64,000 nucleotides of DNA from AC-56 sp963702195 (GCA_963702195.1 OY969725.1:2914001-2978000), one strand, 5' to 3'. Shown: positions 18,321 to 27,077, counted from the stretch's first letter. The notes: a model not told the origin generated them from the sequence alone. Made by a program: numbers and translations.

Positions 18321-18997
18321 GCGACGAGACGGGCGGCACGCGCTCGGCGGTGATCTTCGGGACGGGCGACTTCGCTCGCATCGCCTCGGTGTACCTGCGC
18401 GACGACAGCCCGTACACGGTGGAGGCGTTCACGGTCCACGAGCGCTACATCGACGACAGCGAGCTGCTGGGGATTCCGATCGTGCCCTTCGAGCGACTCG
18501 AGGAGGCCCACCCGCCCGACTCGTGCGAGCTCCTCGTGGCGATGGGCTACAGCCGCACCAACTCGGCCCGCGCGGAGATGTACGAGGAGTGCAAGGCGCG
18601 CGGCTACAGCTGCCTCAGCTACGTGCACTCCGGCGTCAAGGTGTGGGCCGAGTCCTCCATCGGGGAGAACACCTTCGTCTTCGAGGACAACGTCCTGCAG
18701 CCGTTCACCGAGATCGGCAACGACGTGGTGCTGTGGAGCGGCAACCACATCGGCCACGACGTGACGATCGGCGACCACTGCTTCATCGCCTCCCACGTGG
18801 TGATCTCGGGCAACACGAAGATCGGCCCCTACACGTTCGTCGGGGTCAACGCGACGTTCCGGGACGGGATCGAGGTCGCGCCGCGCAACATCATCGGCGC
18901 CGGCGCGGTGATCATGCGCGATACGGAGGAGGGCGACGTCTACCCGGTCGGCCACGCGAAGGCCAGCTCCAAGAAGAGCTGGGAGCTCGACTTCTGA
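18317..18997 (+). CDS. NeuD/PglD-like sugar N- or O-acyltransferase
   Basis: A 226-residue protein with the two-part NeuD/PglD layout. The N-terminal Rossmann-like domain (SAVIFGTGDFARIASVYL) binds the nucleotide sugar. The C-terminal left-handed beta-helix (VLWSGNHIGHDVTIGDHC, VVISGNTKIGPYTFVGVN, IIGAGAVIMRDT) binds acetyl-CoA. The GNHIGHD segment carries the His that acts as base in PglD-type acetyltransferases. PglD homologues acetylate the 4-amino group of UDP-sugars. With a WecE-type aminotransferase in the same operon, acetylation of a 4-amino-4,6-dideoxy sugar is a well-supported inference. It is coupled to the methyltransferase gene by ATGA, with two bases before the next gene. Confidence 0.85.
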   Translation: MSDETGGTRSAVIFGTGDFARIASVYLRDDSPYTVEAFTVHERYIDDSELLGIPIVPFERLEEAHPPDSCELLVAMGYSRTNSARAEMYEECKARGYSCLSYVHSGVKVWAESSIGENTFVFEDNVLQPFTEIGNDVVLWSGNHIGHDVTIGDHCFIASHVVISGNTKIGPYTFVGVNATFRDGIEVAPRNIIGAGAVIMRDTEEGDVYPVGHAKASSKKSWELDF

Positions 18998-18999
18998 GC

Positions 19000-19929
19000 A
19001 TGCCCGCCGGCCAAACCGAATGGGTCCGGCGCGGCCGGCTTTGGGATCCGCCGGGGCCGGTGTCCTGGGCGCGCTCGCACGCGGCGCTCCCGGCGCTCGA
19101 CCCCATCGCCGACGGCCGCCACTGGCTCTACTTCTCGGCCCGCGACGACGACGGGCGCTCGGCCATCGGGCGAGTGGAGGTCGTCATGGGCGGGGGAAGG
19201 ATCGAGGTAGGGAGCTTCGACCCCGCGCCGGTGCTGGAGCCCGGGCCGCTCGGGGCGTTCGACGACTCCGGGGTGACCAACGCCTGGATCGCGAGCGACG
19301 GCGAGCGGCGGCTCCTCTACTACTCGGGCTGGACGCGCGGGGTCACCGTCCCCTTCTACTTCTACGTCGGCCTGGCGGTCAGCACCGACGGCGGGCAGAC
19401 CTTCAGGCGGCACTCGCCCGCCCCGGTCCTGGAACGCAACGCCGTCGACCCCTATCTGACGGCCTCGCCCTGCGTGATCCGCGAAGGCGACCAGTGGCGG
19501 ATGTGGTACGTGTCGGCCACCGGCTGGGCCGCCACGAAGGGCGAGCCCCGGCATCGCTACCGCATCCAGTACGCCGAGTCGCGGGACGGGCTCGCGTGGG
19601 AACGTGACGGAGCCGTTTGCGTCGACTACGCGAGCGGGGACGAGTACGCGATCTCGCGCCCCTGCGTGGTGAGCGGCCCCGACGGCTACCGGATGTGGTT
19701 CGCGGCCCGCGGCGAGAGCTACCGCCTGGGCTACGCGGAGTCGGCCGACGGCATTGCCTGGCGTCGCGACGACACTCGCGCCGGGCTCGAGCCCTCAGAG
19801 GACGGCTGGGACTCGGAGATGCTCTGCTATCCCTTCGTCCGCCGCCACGGGGGGTATTCCTACATGCTCTACAACGGGAACGGGTACGGTCGGACGGGCA
19901 TCGGCTACGCGGTGAAGGAGTCTGAATGA
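19000..19929 (+). CDS. Five-bladed beta-propeller glycosidase-like protein (GH43/GH130-like)
   Basis: A 309-residue cytoplasmic protein (no signal peptide) with repeated blade strands: HWLYFSARDDDGRSAIGR, RLLYYSGWTRG, FYFYVGLAVSTDGGQTF, WRMWYVSATGW, YRIQYAESRDGLAWE, YRMWFAARGESYRLGYAES and YSYMLYNGNGYGRTGIGYA. This is the five-bladed fold shared by GH32/43/62/68 and GH130. Asp and Glu candidates sit in the blade tops (DDSGVTNAW, DEYAISRP, WDSEMLCYP). An intracellular family member in a sugar operon could be a phosphorylase, a glycosidase or a non-enzymatic sugar binder; sequence alone does not decide. The stop overlaps the next start (ATGA). Confidence 0.65.
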   Translation: MPAGQTEWVRRGRLWDPPGPVSWARSHAALPALDPIADGRHWLYFSARDDDGRSAIGRVEVVMGGGRIEVGSFDPAPVLEPGPLGAFDDSGVTNAWIASDGERRLLYYSGWTRGVTVPFYFYVGLAVSTDGGQTFRRHSPAPVLERNAVDPYLTASPCVIREGDQWRMWYVSATGWAATKGEPRHRYRIQYAESRDGLAWERDGAVCVDYASGDEYAISRPCVVSGPDGYRMWFAARGESYRLGYAESADGIAWRRDDTRAGLEPSEDGWDSEMLCYPFVRRHGGYSYMLYNGNGYGRTGIGYAVKESE

Positions 19930-20300
19930 GCAAGTCGCTGGCGGCGCTGTTCGTGGCGCTCACGATCGGCTTGACCGTCTACGGGCAGCTCGTGGTCAAG
20001 TGGCAGATCCTCGGCGCCGGGGATTACCCGTCCGGGGCCGTCAACCGCTTGGAATTCCTGGGCCGGCTGCTTCTCAACCCGTGGGTGATCAGTGTGTTCG
20101 TGGGGGCGTTCATCGCCGCGATGTGCTGGATCACCGCGCTGACCCGCTTCGACCTGAGCGTGGTCTATCCGTTCATGAGCCTGTCGTTCGTGCTCGTCCT
20201 GATTCTGAGCGCCGTCTTCTTCAACGAGGCGATCACGCCGCTCAAGACGATCGGCATCGGGCTGATCGTCGCCGGACTGGCCGTCGGCAGTCAGTCGTGA
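19926..20300 (+). CDS. Small four-helix membrane transporter, ArnE/ArnF/EamA-SMR-like
   Basis: A 124-residue protein with four hydrophobic helices: LAALFVALTIGLTVYGQLVV, WVISVFVGAFIAAMCWITAL, VVYPFMSLSFVLVLILSAVFF and TIGIGLIVAGLAVG. The Gln/Lys after helix 1 and the YPF...LNEAI-like turn (VFFNEAITPLK) match half-EamA/SMR proteins. ArnE and ArnF of this group flip undecaprenyl-phosphate-aminoarabinose. Given an ArnC-like GT2 and an aminotransferase in the same operon, flipping of a lipid-linked amino sugar is the best inference. It is probably a dimer. It is coupled at both ends by ATGA and GTGA overlaps. Confidence 0.75.
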   Translation: MSKSLAALFVALTIGLTVYGQLVVKWQILGAGDYPSGAVNRLEFLGRLLLNPWVISVFVGAFIAAMCWITALTRFDLSVVYPFMSLSFVLVLILSAVFFNEAITPLKTIGIGLIVAGLAVGSQS

Positions 20301-21463
20301 CCGACCAGGCACATTCGGTCCCATTCAACCGCGCGTACCGAACGGGCCGGGAGACCAGCCACATCGAGAGTGCGATCGCATCGACCCACCTGTCGGCCGG
20401 CGGCCGCTTCACCAAGCTCTGCGAGGGCTGGCTGACCGAGCGCACCGGGGCCGAGCGGGCGATGATGACCACCTCCTGCACGGCCGCGCTGGAGATGGCG
20501 GCGATCCTGGCGGAGGTCGGCGAGGGCGACGAGATCGTGATGCCCTCCTTCGGGTTCGTCTCGACGGCCACCGCCTTCGTGTTGCGGGGGGCCACGCCGG
20601 TGTTCGTCGACGTCCGGGAGGACACGCTGAACATCGACACCGAGCTGGCGGCCGCTGCCGTGACCCCCGCGACGGCGGCGATCGTGCCCGTCGATTACGC
20701 GGGCGTCGGCTGCGACATGGGGCCCCTGCGCGAGCTGGCGGCCGAGCAGGGCGTGATGCTGATCGAGGACGCGGCGCAGGGGCTCATGGCCTCGCGCGAC
20801 GACCGGGCACTCGGGTCGTTCGGCGACGTCGGCGCTCTGAGCTTCCACGAGACCAAGAACGTCACCTGCGGCGAGGGCGGCGCCCTCCTCGTCAACGACC
20901 CCGAGCTGATCGAGCGGGCCGAGATCCTGCGCGACAAGGGAACCAACCGCCAGCGCTTCGAGCGCGGCGAGACGGCCAAGTACACCTGGATCGACCTCGG
21001 CTCCTCGTTCGCGATGAGCGACCTGAACGCGGCGTTCCTGTGGGGTCAGCTCGAGGAGGCGGAGCGAATCACGGCGTCGCGGCTCGCGACCTGGGCCCGC
21101 TACCACGAGGCGTTCGCCGAGCTCGAGGCCGAGGGGCTGGCGCGGCGCCCAATCGTGCCCGACGACTGCGTCCACAACGCGCACATGTACTACCTGCTGC
21201 TGGCCGGACCCGCCGAGCGCGCCCAGGTGATCGAGGACCTCGACGACCGCGGCATCAACGCCGTCTTCCACTACGTCCCGCTCCACTCCTCGCCCGCGGG
21301 CCGGCGCTACGGGCGCCCGAGCGGTGAGCTGCCGGTGACCGACAACGCGAGCGAGCGGCTGCTGCGCCTGCCGCTGTGGGCGGACATGCCCGGCGAGACC
21401 GCGGGCATGGTGATCGACGCCGTTCGCGAGATCGTCCCGACCGCCGCGCCGCGGGCCTCGTAG
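20297..21463 (+). CDS. WecE/RffA-type dTDP-4-keto-6-deoxy-sugar aminotransferase (DegT/DnrJ/EryC1)
   Basis: A 388-residue PLP enzyme that transaminates a nucleotide 4-keto-6-deoxy sugar, usually with glutamate. It has MMTTSCTAALEMAA (phosphate loop), GDEIVMPSFGFVSTATAF, LIEDAAQGL with the Asp that contacts pyridine nitrogen, and LSFHETKNVTCGEGGAL with the PLP lysine. The HETKN context is the WecE/RffA version, which makes dTDP-4-amino-4,6-dideoxygalactose. GTG 20297 overlaps the transporter stop as GTGA. It is the last gene of the operon; 143 bases of non-coding sequence follow. The sugar series (galacto or gluco) is not decided here. Confidence 0.88.
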   Translation: MTDQAHSVPFNRAYRTGRETSHIESAIASTHLSAGGRFTKLCEGWLTERTGAERAMMTTSCTAALEMAAILAEVGEGDEIVMPSFGFVSTATAFVLRGATPVFVDVREDTLNIDTELAAAAVTPATAAIVPVDYAGVGCDMGPLRELAAEQGVMLIEDAAQGLMASRDDRALGSFGDVGALSFHETKNVTCGEGGALLVNDPELIERAEILRDKGTNRQRFERGETAKYTWIDLGSSFAMSDLNAAFLWGQLEEAERITASRLATWARYHEAFAELEAEGLARRPIVPDDCVHNAHMYYLLLAGPAERAQVIEDLDDRGINAVFHYVPLHSSPAGRRYGRPSGELPVTDNASERLLRLPLWADMPGETAGMVIDAVREIVPTAAPRAS

Positions 21464-21606
21464 GGCTTGCCGGCGCTCGTTGGCGCCGCGATCGGGTGAC
21501 CGGCAATCGGTGGTCCGTCCACGTTCCCGTCCTGCCCGAAGGTGCGCGACGCGGCGCGGCTCCGAGGTCTATCGTGCACTCAAGGGTTACGGGACGAGGA
21601 GGGCAT

Positions 21607-23238
21607 ATGAAGCGGATGGGTTTGGTGTCGGCGGCGATCGGGGCGGCGGCGTACCTGGCTTTTGCGGCGAGCGTCGCGGGAGCAGCGACTCCGCGCTGGG
21701 TCAAGCACGTACAGCGGTACCCGGGCGGGATCTCGAACGGCGTCCGCGCCTACACCGATCCAGGACTTCAAAAGGCCCAGGCGAAGGCCAGCGGCGAGCG
21801 CATGCTGTCCGGCGCGGTGCCCCCCGCCCCACCCGGGCCCCTCGACAACGAACAGGTGAACAGCCTGGACTCCAGCCCGCCTCTTCCCCAGAACGAGACC
21901 CAGGTCGCTCACTCCGAGTTCAACGGCGACATCGCGGTGGCGGGTGCCAACGACTACGTCAACGGCGGCTCGCAGCTCTACACGACCCAGGACGCGGGTC
22001 AGACCTGGTCCACGCAGGACCGCTCCGCCCGCACGCTCGAGACCGGGGACTTCTGCGGCGGAGGCGGTGACCCGGCGGTCACGTACAGTCGCCGCGACCA
22101 CGCCTTCTACTTCGCGCAGCTGTGCTTCTTCCGTGCCTTCCTGCCGTCGGAGGTCGAGGTCATCCGATCGACCGACAACGGGCAGACGTGGACGGGCTCG
22201 CGAACGGGCGCGTACCCGATCTCGAACTTCAGCGACAGGCTCGGCGACTACAACCCGGCGCTGTTCTACGACAAAGAGCAGATCACCGTCGACAACAACC
22301 CGTCGAGCCCCCACTTCGGGCGCATCTACGTCACCTACATCAAGTTCCACATCCAACCGAGCGGGTTCAGCGACTACTGCCCCGTGAACGTGGCGTTCAC
22401 GGACAACATCGACCCGAACGGCGACGGCGACCTCACCGATTCGATCTGGCGTCACAGGAACGTTGTGCCGAACGACCCGGGCGGAAACGGCGTCGGCCCG
22501 TCGTCGAACCAGGGCGCGCAGCCTGTGGTCGACGACAAGGGCGGCCTCGACATCTCGTACATGACCGAGGAGTGCAACACCTCGATCGACCACGGGATCT
22601 TCATGAGGCGCTCCACCGACGGGGGCAACAACTTCGCGCCGAGGAGCAGGATCAACAAGGCGGGCCAATGGGCCGACAACCCGAACCCCGACGACCTGCT
22701 CCCGAACAAGGAGGCTCGGGTCCCGGCGTCGACGTCGGCTCCGCTGGTCTTCAACCCGGTCGACCATTCGCTGAACTACATCGTTCAGAACAACATCAAC
22801 CACAAGCACACCGGCGCCGACATCTCGTTCACGAAGTCCAGGAACTACGGCAAGACGTGGACGAGCATGCGCGACGTCGCCGTCAACGGCGCCGGCAAGC
22901 CCGCGGGCAAGGACCAGTTCTTCCCGTGGATGGACGTCGACCCGGCGGGCAACCTCCACGCGATCTGGTTCGACAATCGCAAGTCGCCCAAGAACATCCG
23001 GATCGACACGTTCCAGGGGGCCGCGCCGATCGGCGGAGGCAACTGGACCAACCGGGACATCAGCACGAAGTCGTGGAACCCGAACCAGAGCTTCTTCAGC
23101 TCCGGCGCGTTCTTCGGCGACTACAACGGGTTCGCCGCCGCCCAGGGCGGCCAGATGTACCCGATCTGGACCGACGGCCGAAACACGCCGGGAGCTCCGC
23201 TCGGCCAGACCGACATCTACACCAACGTCGAACCGTGA
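21607..23238 (+). CDS. Secreted sialidase-like (BNR/Asp-box) beta-propeller protein
   Basis: A 543-residue exported protein. It has a signal peptide (MGLVSAAIGAAAYLAFAASVAGA) and then at least four Asp-box motifs: TTQDAGQTWS, STDNGQTWTG, STDGGNNFAP and SRNYGKTWTS, the hallmark of sialidase-like six-bladed propellers. The blade linkers PAVTYSRRDHAFYFAQ and PWMDVDPAGNLHAIWFDNR are typical of bacterial exo-sialidase-like proteins of unknown substrate. The catalytic Arg triad and Tyr of true sialidases could not be confirmed, so a binding role is possible. ATG 21607 follows GAGGAGGG, one of the clearest ribosome sites in the window. A palindrome follows the stop. Confidence 0.72.
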   Translation: MKRMGLVSAAIGAAAYLAFAASVAGAATPRWVKHVQRYPGGISNGVRAYTDPGLQKAQAKASGERMLSGAVPPAPPGPLDNEQVNSLDSSPPLPQNETQVAHSEFNGDIAVAGANDYVNGGSQLYTTQDAGQTWSTQDRSARTLETGDFCGGGGDPAVTYSRRDHAFYFAQLCFFRAFLPSEVEVIRSTDNGQTWTGSRTGAYPISNFSDRLGDYNPALFYDKEQITVDNNPSSPHFGRIYVTYIKFHIQPSGFSDYCPVNVAFTDNIDPNGDGDLTDSIWRHRNVVPNDPGGNGVGPSSNQGAQPVVDDKGGLDISYMTEECNTSIDHGIFMRRSTDGGNNFAPRSRINKAGQWADNPNPDDLLPNKEARVPASTSAPLVFNPVDHSLNYIVQNNINHKHTGADISFTKSRNYGKTWTSMRDVAVNGAGKPAGKDQFFPWMDVDPAGNLHAIWFDNRKSPKNIRIDTFQGAAPIGGGNWTNRDISTKSWNPNQSFFSSGAFFGDYNGFAAAQGGQMYPIWTDGRNTPGAPLGQTDIYTNVEP

Positions 23239-23243
23239 CCGCG

Positions 23244-23258
23244 CGCCGCTCTGCGGCG
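23244..23258 (+). terminator. Short hairpin after the sialidase-like gene
   Basis: Perfect six-base arms CGCCGC and GCGGCG around a TCT loop, six bases after the TGA. There is no T-tract, so it is only a candidate terminator, of a kind common in high-GC actinobacteria. Confidence 0.4.
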
Positions 23259-23330
23259 GCTGACTGACTCCAGAGCAACGCCGCGTCGGCTTGCGCCCAC
23301 CCGCCTGGCCGGATATGGTCGCGTCTAAGG

Positions 23331-25922
23331 GTGGAGGCCAAGAGAGATTCGCGTCGCAGCCGATGGATCGGCGCCCTTGGAGCAGGGGTGTCGGTCGCGC
23401 TGCTCGCGGCCGGCATCGCGGCGGGCAGCGCCAGCTCCTTCGATCGCGGCGCGGGCACGGGCGCACAGGTGACGCAGCGCGGCGCCGGGTTGCAGGTGAA
23501 GGTCCTGACCTCCAGTGACTCGGCGGCGCTGTCCGCGGACAGCGTGGCGGTTCGGGCGGATTCAACGGCGAGCCGCCGGGTCAGGTTCAACACGACGGCC
23601 TTGAACCACGGCCCGTTCCTCACCGTCCCGAAGACCGTGACGCTGAAGCCCGGGGCGAACCGAATCGACCTTCCGCTCGGGGGCAAGGGCCGGGAGGTCC
23701 TGAGCGGCTGCGGCGCGAGGAAGCTCATCGTCACCGCGGCCGGTCCCGGCGGCAGTACCCGACTCGCGCAGGGCTCGGCCTCGCTGGATCGCACCGTTCC
23801 CCAGTGCGCGAAGCTCGACAAGGCCTCGCGCTGCGAGACGATCTCCGCTCCCGGAACCAACTGCCTGTTCCCGTGGCCGAGCGACCACTTCACGGTCGCC
23901 GATCCCAGCACCGGCACGGGCAGGCAGGTCCAGCTGAAGAGCGCCTCCATGCCGCAGAACAAGGACGGCGTCCCCGTCAATCCCACCGAGCTCAACCGAA
24001 GCGACGGCTTCAGCCCCGGGGCCAGCATCGTCACCCAGGTCCCCGGCCTGACCAGCAGGAAGGCCCTCAACCGCACGGACGCCGTACGCCTCACAGACAT
24101 GAACCAGGCGTTCAAGCGGGATCAGCCGATCGTCCTCATCGACGCGGCCAACGGCCAGCGACAGCTCGTCTGGGCGGAGATGGACTCCAACGCGACCAGC
24201 CCCGCGGGAACCGACCTGATCATCCGGGTCGGCAAGAATCTCAAGGAGGGCCACCGGTACATCGTCGCCATGCGCGACCTGCGCACCGCGAGCGGCCGGA
24301 GGATCCCGGCTCCGCCCGGCTTCGCCCTGTACCGCGACAGGCTGAAGACGAACATCCCGACGATCGAGAGCCGGCGGCACCACTTCGAGTCGGTCTTCAA
24401 CAAGCTCCGCGCCGCCGGCATCCACCGCGGCAACCTCTACGACGCCTGGGACTTCACGGTCGCCAGCACACAGAACATCGCGGGGCGGATGCTGCACATC
24501 CGCGACAACGGCCTCGCCAAGCTCGGCGACACAAGCCCGGGCGACGGGATCGAGCAGGGCCATGCGCCGAGCTTTGAGATCACCGACGTCAAGACCGTCG
24601 ACCAGCCCTCGCCGACGCCGGGGCACGAGGACCTCGCGTTGACCGACCCGAGCCACGCCGTCCAGAACGTCCGCGAGGTCACCGGGACCTTCCAGGTGCC
24701 CTGCTACCTGAACCAGGTCGGCTGCCCGTCGGGCTCCAGGTTCAAGCTCGGCGCCGACGGCCTCCCGCACCAGATGCCGGGCAACTTCTACACGGCGAAC
24801 TTCACCTGCAACATCCCGCAGTCCGCCGTCCACGAGCAGACGCCCGGGGCCGGCGACTGGGAGGTGGTCCACCCGGACCGGACGTCGATGTACGGGCACG
24901 GGCTCTTCGGCGACGCCGGCGAGGTCCACACCACCAACGTGCGGCAGCTCGGCGACGACCACGACGTGATCACCTGCGCCACGGACTGGATCGGCATGGC
25001 GGAGGAGGACGTGATCCCCGAGGCGGTCCCCGCCCTGAGGGACATGTCCAACTTCCCGCCGCTGCCGGACCGCCTCCAGCAGGGGTTCCTCGACTTCATC
25101 TACCTCGGCCGCCTGATGAGCCTGCCCGACGGCTTCGCGAGCGACGCGGCGTTCAAGTTCGGCGGCCAGTCCGCGATCGACACGAGCAAGGGCGTCTACT
25201 ACTACGGCAACAGCCAGGGCGGGATCGCCGGCGGGGCCCTGACCGCCGTCGAGCCCGACGTGACGCGGTCGGTCCTCTACGTGCCCGGCATGAACTACTC
25301 GACCCTGCTCACCCGCAGCGTCGACTTCTCCGACTACGCGCTGGTCCTCTACCCGTCGTATCCCAACGAGAGCACCCGCCCGCTGCTCCTGTCGATGATC
25401 CAGATGGAGTGGGACCGCGGTGAGCCCGACGGCTACGCGAATCACATGACCGGCAACCCGCTGCCGGGGACGCCTCGCCACCACGTGCTGATCGACATGG
25501 CCTACGGCGACCACCAGGTGTCGAACGTCACCACCGAGGTGGAGGCGCGGACGATCGGCGCGCCGCTGCGCCGCCCGGCGCTCGATCCGGGCCGACCGCC
25601 CAGCTCGTATGTGAACTTCTTCCCGCAGCTGCCGACGCTCGGGCCGCTCTCCGGCTCGGCCGCCCACGGCAACGGCTTCTTCGTCTGGGACATCGGCCCC
25701 AAGCGGCCGAACGGGTCGGGCGGCTACCTCGGCACGGCCTCGGCCCCGATCACCAACACCGCGCCGAACGACTCCTACGGCGTCGACCCGCACGACACGG
25801 TCATCAACACCTCACCTGAGATCCGCCACCAGATCGCCGCGTTCATCAGCCCGCAGGGCAAGATCATCAACACCTGCGGCGGCTCCCCCTGCTACGCGGC
25901 CGGGTGGACCGGCGCGCCGTAG
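23331..25922 (+). CDS. Large secreted alpha/beta hydrolase (lipase/esterase-like)
   Basis: An 863-residue exported protein. The N-terminal segment IGALGAGVSVALLAAGIAAG is a Sec signal after a basic RRSR stretch. Residues about 40-150 look like a beta-sandwich. The catalytic domain lies in the C-terminal half: oxyanion region YGHGLFGDAG, nucleophile elbow VYYYGNSQGGIAGGAL (Ser in GNSQGG) and probable acid/His near LIDMAYGDHQVSNV. PCYLNQVGCPSG and a second Cys-containing segment could form disulfides. The start is GTG 23331 with a weak AAGG immediately before it. The substrate is unknown; bacterial lipases of this size are often surface or secreted. It converges with the acyl-CoA dehydrogenase gene over a shared hairpin. 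Confidence 0.72.
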   Translation: MEAKRDSRRSRWIGALGAGVSVALLAAGIAAGSASSFDRGAGTGAQVTQRGAGLQVKVLTSSDSAALSADSVAVRADSTASRRVRFNTTALNHGPFLTVPKTVTLKPGANRIDLPLGGKGREVLSGCGARKLIVTAAGPGGSTRLAQGSASLDRTVPQCAKLDKASRCETISAPGTNCLFPWPSDHFTVADPSTGTGRQVQLKSASMPQNKDGVPVNPTELNRSDGFSPGASIVTQVPGLTSRKALNRTDAVRLTDMNQAFKRDQPIVLIDAANGQRQLVWAEMDSNATSPAGTDLIIRVGKNLKEGHRYIVAMRDLRTASGRRIPAPPGFALYRDRLKTNIPTIESRRHHFESVFNKLRAAGIHRGNLYDAWDFTVASTQNIAGRMLHIRDNGLAKLGDTSPGDGIEQGHAPSFEITDVKTVDQPSPTPGHEDLALTDPSHAVQNVREVTGTFQVPCYLNQVGCPSGSRFKLGADGLPHQMPGNFYTANFTCNIPQSAVHEQTPGAGDWEVVHPDRTSMYGHGLFGDAGEVHTTNVRQLGDDHDVITCATDWIGMAEEDVIPEAVPALRDMSNFPPLPDRLQQGFLDFIYLGRLMSLPDGFASDAAFKFGGQSAIDTSKGVYYYGNSQGGIAGGALTAVEPDVTRSVLYVPGMNYSTLLTRSVDFSDYALVLYPSYPNESTRPLLLSMIQMEWDRGEPDGYANHMTGNPLPGTPRHHVLIDMAYGDHQVSNVTTEVEARTIGAPLRRPALDPGRPPSSYVNFFPQLPTLGPLSGSAAHGNGFFVWDIGPKRPNGSGGYLGTASAPITNTAPNDSYGVDPHDTVINTSPEIRHQIAAFISPQGKIINTCGGSPCYAAGWTGAP

Positions 25923-25938
25923 GCCTCGCCCGGCCTAC
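25919..25938. terminator. Bidirectional hairpin carrying both convergent stop codons
   Basis: GTAGGCC (25919-25925) pairs with GGCCTAC (25932-25938) around TCGCCC. The left arm contains the TAG of the lipase-like gene and the right arm contains the TAG of the acyl-CoA dehydrogenase gene on the other strand. The hairpin is symmetric, so it could terminate both transcripts. There is no T-tract. Confidence 0.5.
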
Positions 25939-27077
25939 AGCCCCAGCGTCTTGGCGATGATGTTGCGCTGGATCTCCGACGTGCCGCCGTAGATCGTCGA
26001 GACCAGCGTCTGGCGCACGAGGCGCTCCATGTCGTACTCCGAGGAGTAGCCGTAGCCACCCATCATCTGCATGCCCTCTAGTGACGCCTTCTGGGCGGTT
26101 TCGGTGACGAAGAGCTTCACCATCGAGGCCTCGCGAGGCAGCATTCGGTCGGGGTCCTCGTCGACCTTCGACGCGACCCAGTGGGTCATCAGCCGGGCGG
26201 CCTCGAGCTCGGTCGCGAGGTCCGCCAGGCGGTGCTGGAGCGCCTGGAAGGAGCCGATCGGGCGGCCGAACTGCCTGCGCTCCTTGACGTAGGCGAGGGT
26301 GTCGTCGAAGGCTCTCCGGCCGATGCCGAGCATGGTGGCGGCGAGGATCAGGCGCTCCACGTTCAAGCCGGCCATCAGCTGCGTCCATCCCTGGTCGACC
26401 TCTCCGAGGAGCGCGGACTCCGGCGCCTCGACCTCGTCCAGGTAGAGCTGGGCGGTCTCGCGGCCGCCGAGCGTGTCGATGGGATCGATCGTCAGGCCCC
26501 CTGCGTCGGCCGGGATCCAGATCATCGACAGGCCCTGGTGCTTGTCGTCCCCCTTGGTGGTGCGGCAGACGACGAGGATGTGGCGGGCGATGCGGGCGTT
26601 GGAGCAGAAGACCTTCTGGCCGCGCAGGACGAAGCCGCCGTTCACCCGCTCCGCCGAGGTCGTGAGCGAGCCGACGTCGGAGCCCGCCTCGGGCTCGGTC
26701 ATCGCGATCGCCTCGACGTCCCCCTTGGCGACGCCGCCGAGAATGTCCGCCTTCTGCTCGTCCGTGCCGAACCGCTGTGTGGCGCCGGCGACGATCAGCG
26801 TGGTCGCGTAGCCGCCCATCGGGACGAGCCCGCGCGAGGTCTCCTCCATGAACAGGCAGGCGTCGAGCATCCCGCCGCCGGAGCCGCCGAACTCCTCCGG
26901 GATCGTGACCCCGAGCCAGCCGAGCTCCCCCATCTTCCGGTACAGGGTGTCGTTGTGGGCCTCGCTGTAGCCGCTGGTGAGCGCCTCCCGCTGCTCCTGG
27001 GTCCCGCATTCGCGCTGGGCAAAGTCGCGAATCGCGGCGACGAAATCGGCCTGTGCGTCCGTGAGGGCGAAGTCCAC
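25935..27077 (-). CDS. Acyl-CoA dehydrogenase (FadE-like)
   Basis: A 380-residue FAD enzyme that would introduce an alpha-beta double bond into an acyl-CoA. Family landmarks are IRDFAQRECGTQEQR, VTIPEEFGGSGGGMLD, AIAMTEPEAGSDVGSL (FAD/substrate loop), YVKERRQFGRPIGSFQALQH and GGYGYSSEYDMERLVRQ. Near the C-terminus the sequence is IYGGTSEIQRNII; the Glu used as catalytic base in MCAD-type enzymes (YEGT) is Gly here. Many actinobacterial FadE proteins share this and some work as heteromers, so activity on its own is uncertain. GTG 27077 is supported by TAGACT eight bases upstream (27086-27091), giving a near-leaderless message. Confidence 0.85.
   Translation of the reverse strand: MDFALTDAQADFVAAIRDFAQRECGTQEQREALTSGYSEAHNDTLYRKMGELGWLGVTIPEEFGGSGGGMLDACLFMEETSRGLVPMGGYATTLIVAGATQRFGTDEQKADILGGVAKGDVEAIAMTEPEAGSDVGSLTTSAERVNGGFVLRGQKVFCSNARIARHILVVCRTTKGDDKHQGLSMIWIPADAGGLTIDPIDTLGGRETAQLYLDEVEAPESALLGEVDQGWTQLMAGLNVERLILAATMLGIGRRAFDDTLAYVKERRQFGRPIGSFQALQHRLADLATELEAARLMTHWVASKVDEDPDRMLPREASMVKLFVTETAQKASLEGMQMMGGYGYSSEYDMERLVRQTLVSTIYGGTSEIQRNIIAKTLGL

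Noticed and set aside
23562..25793. 743-codon minus-strand frame opposite the lipase-like gene
   Set aside because: Val/Arg/Asp-rich shadow with no recognisable motif; the plus strand has a nucleophile elbow and signal peptide.
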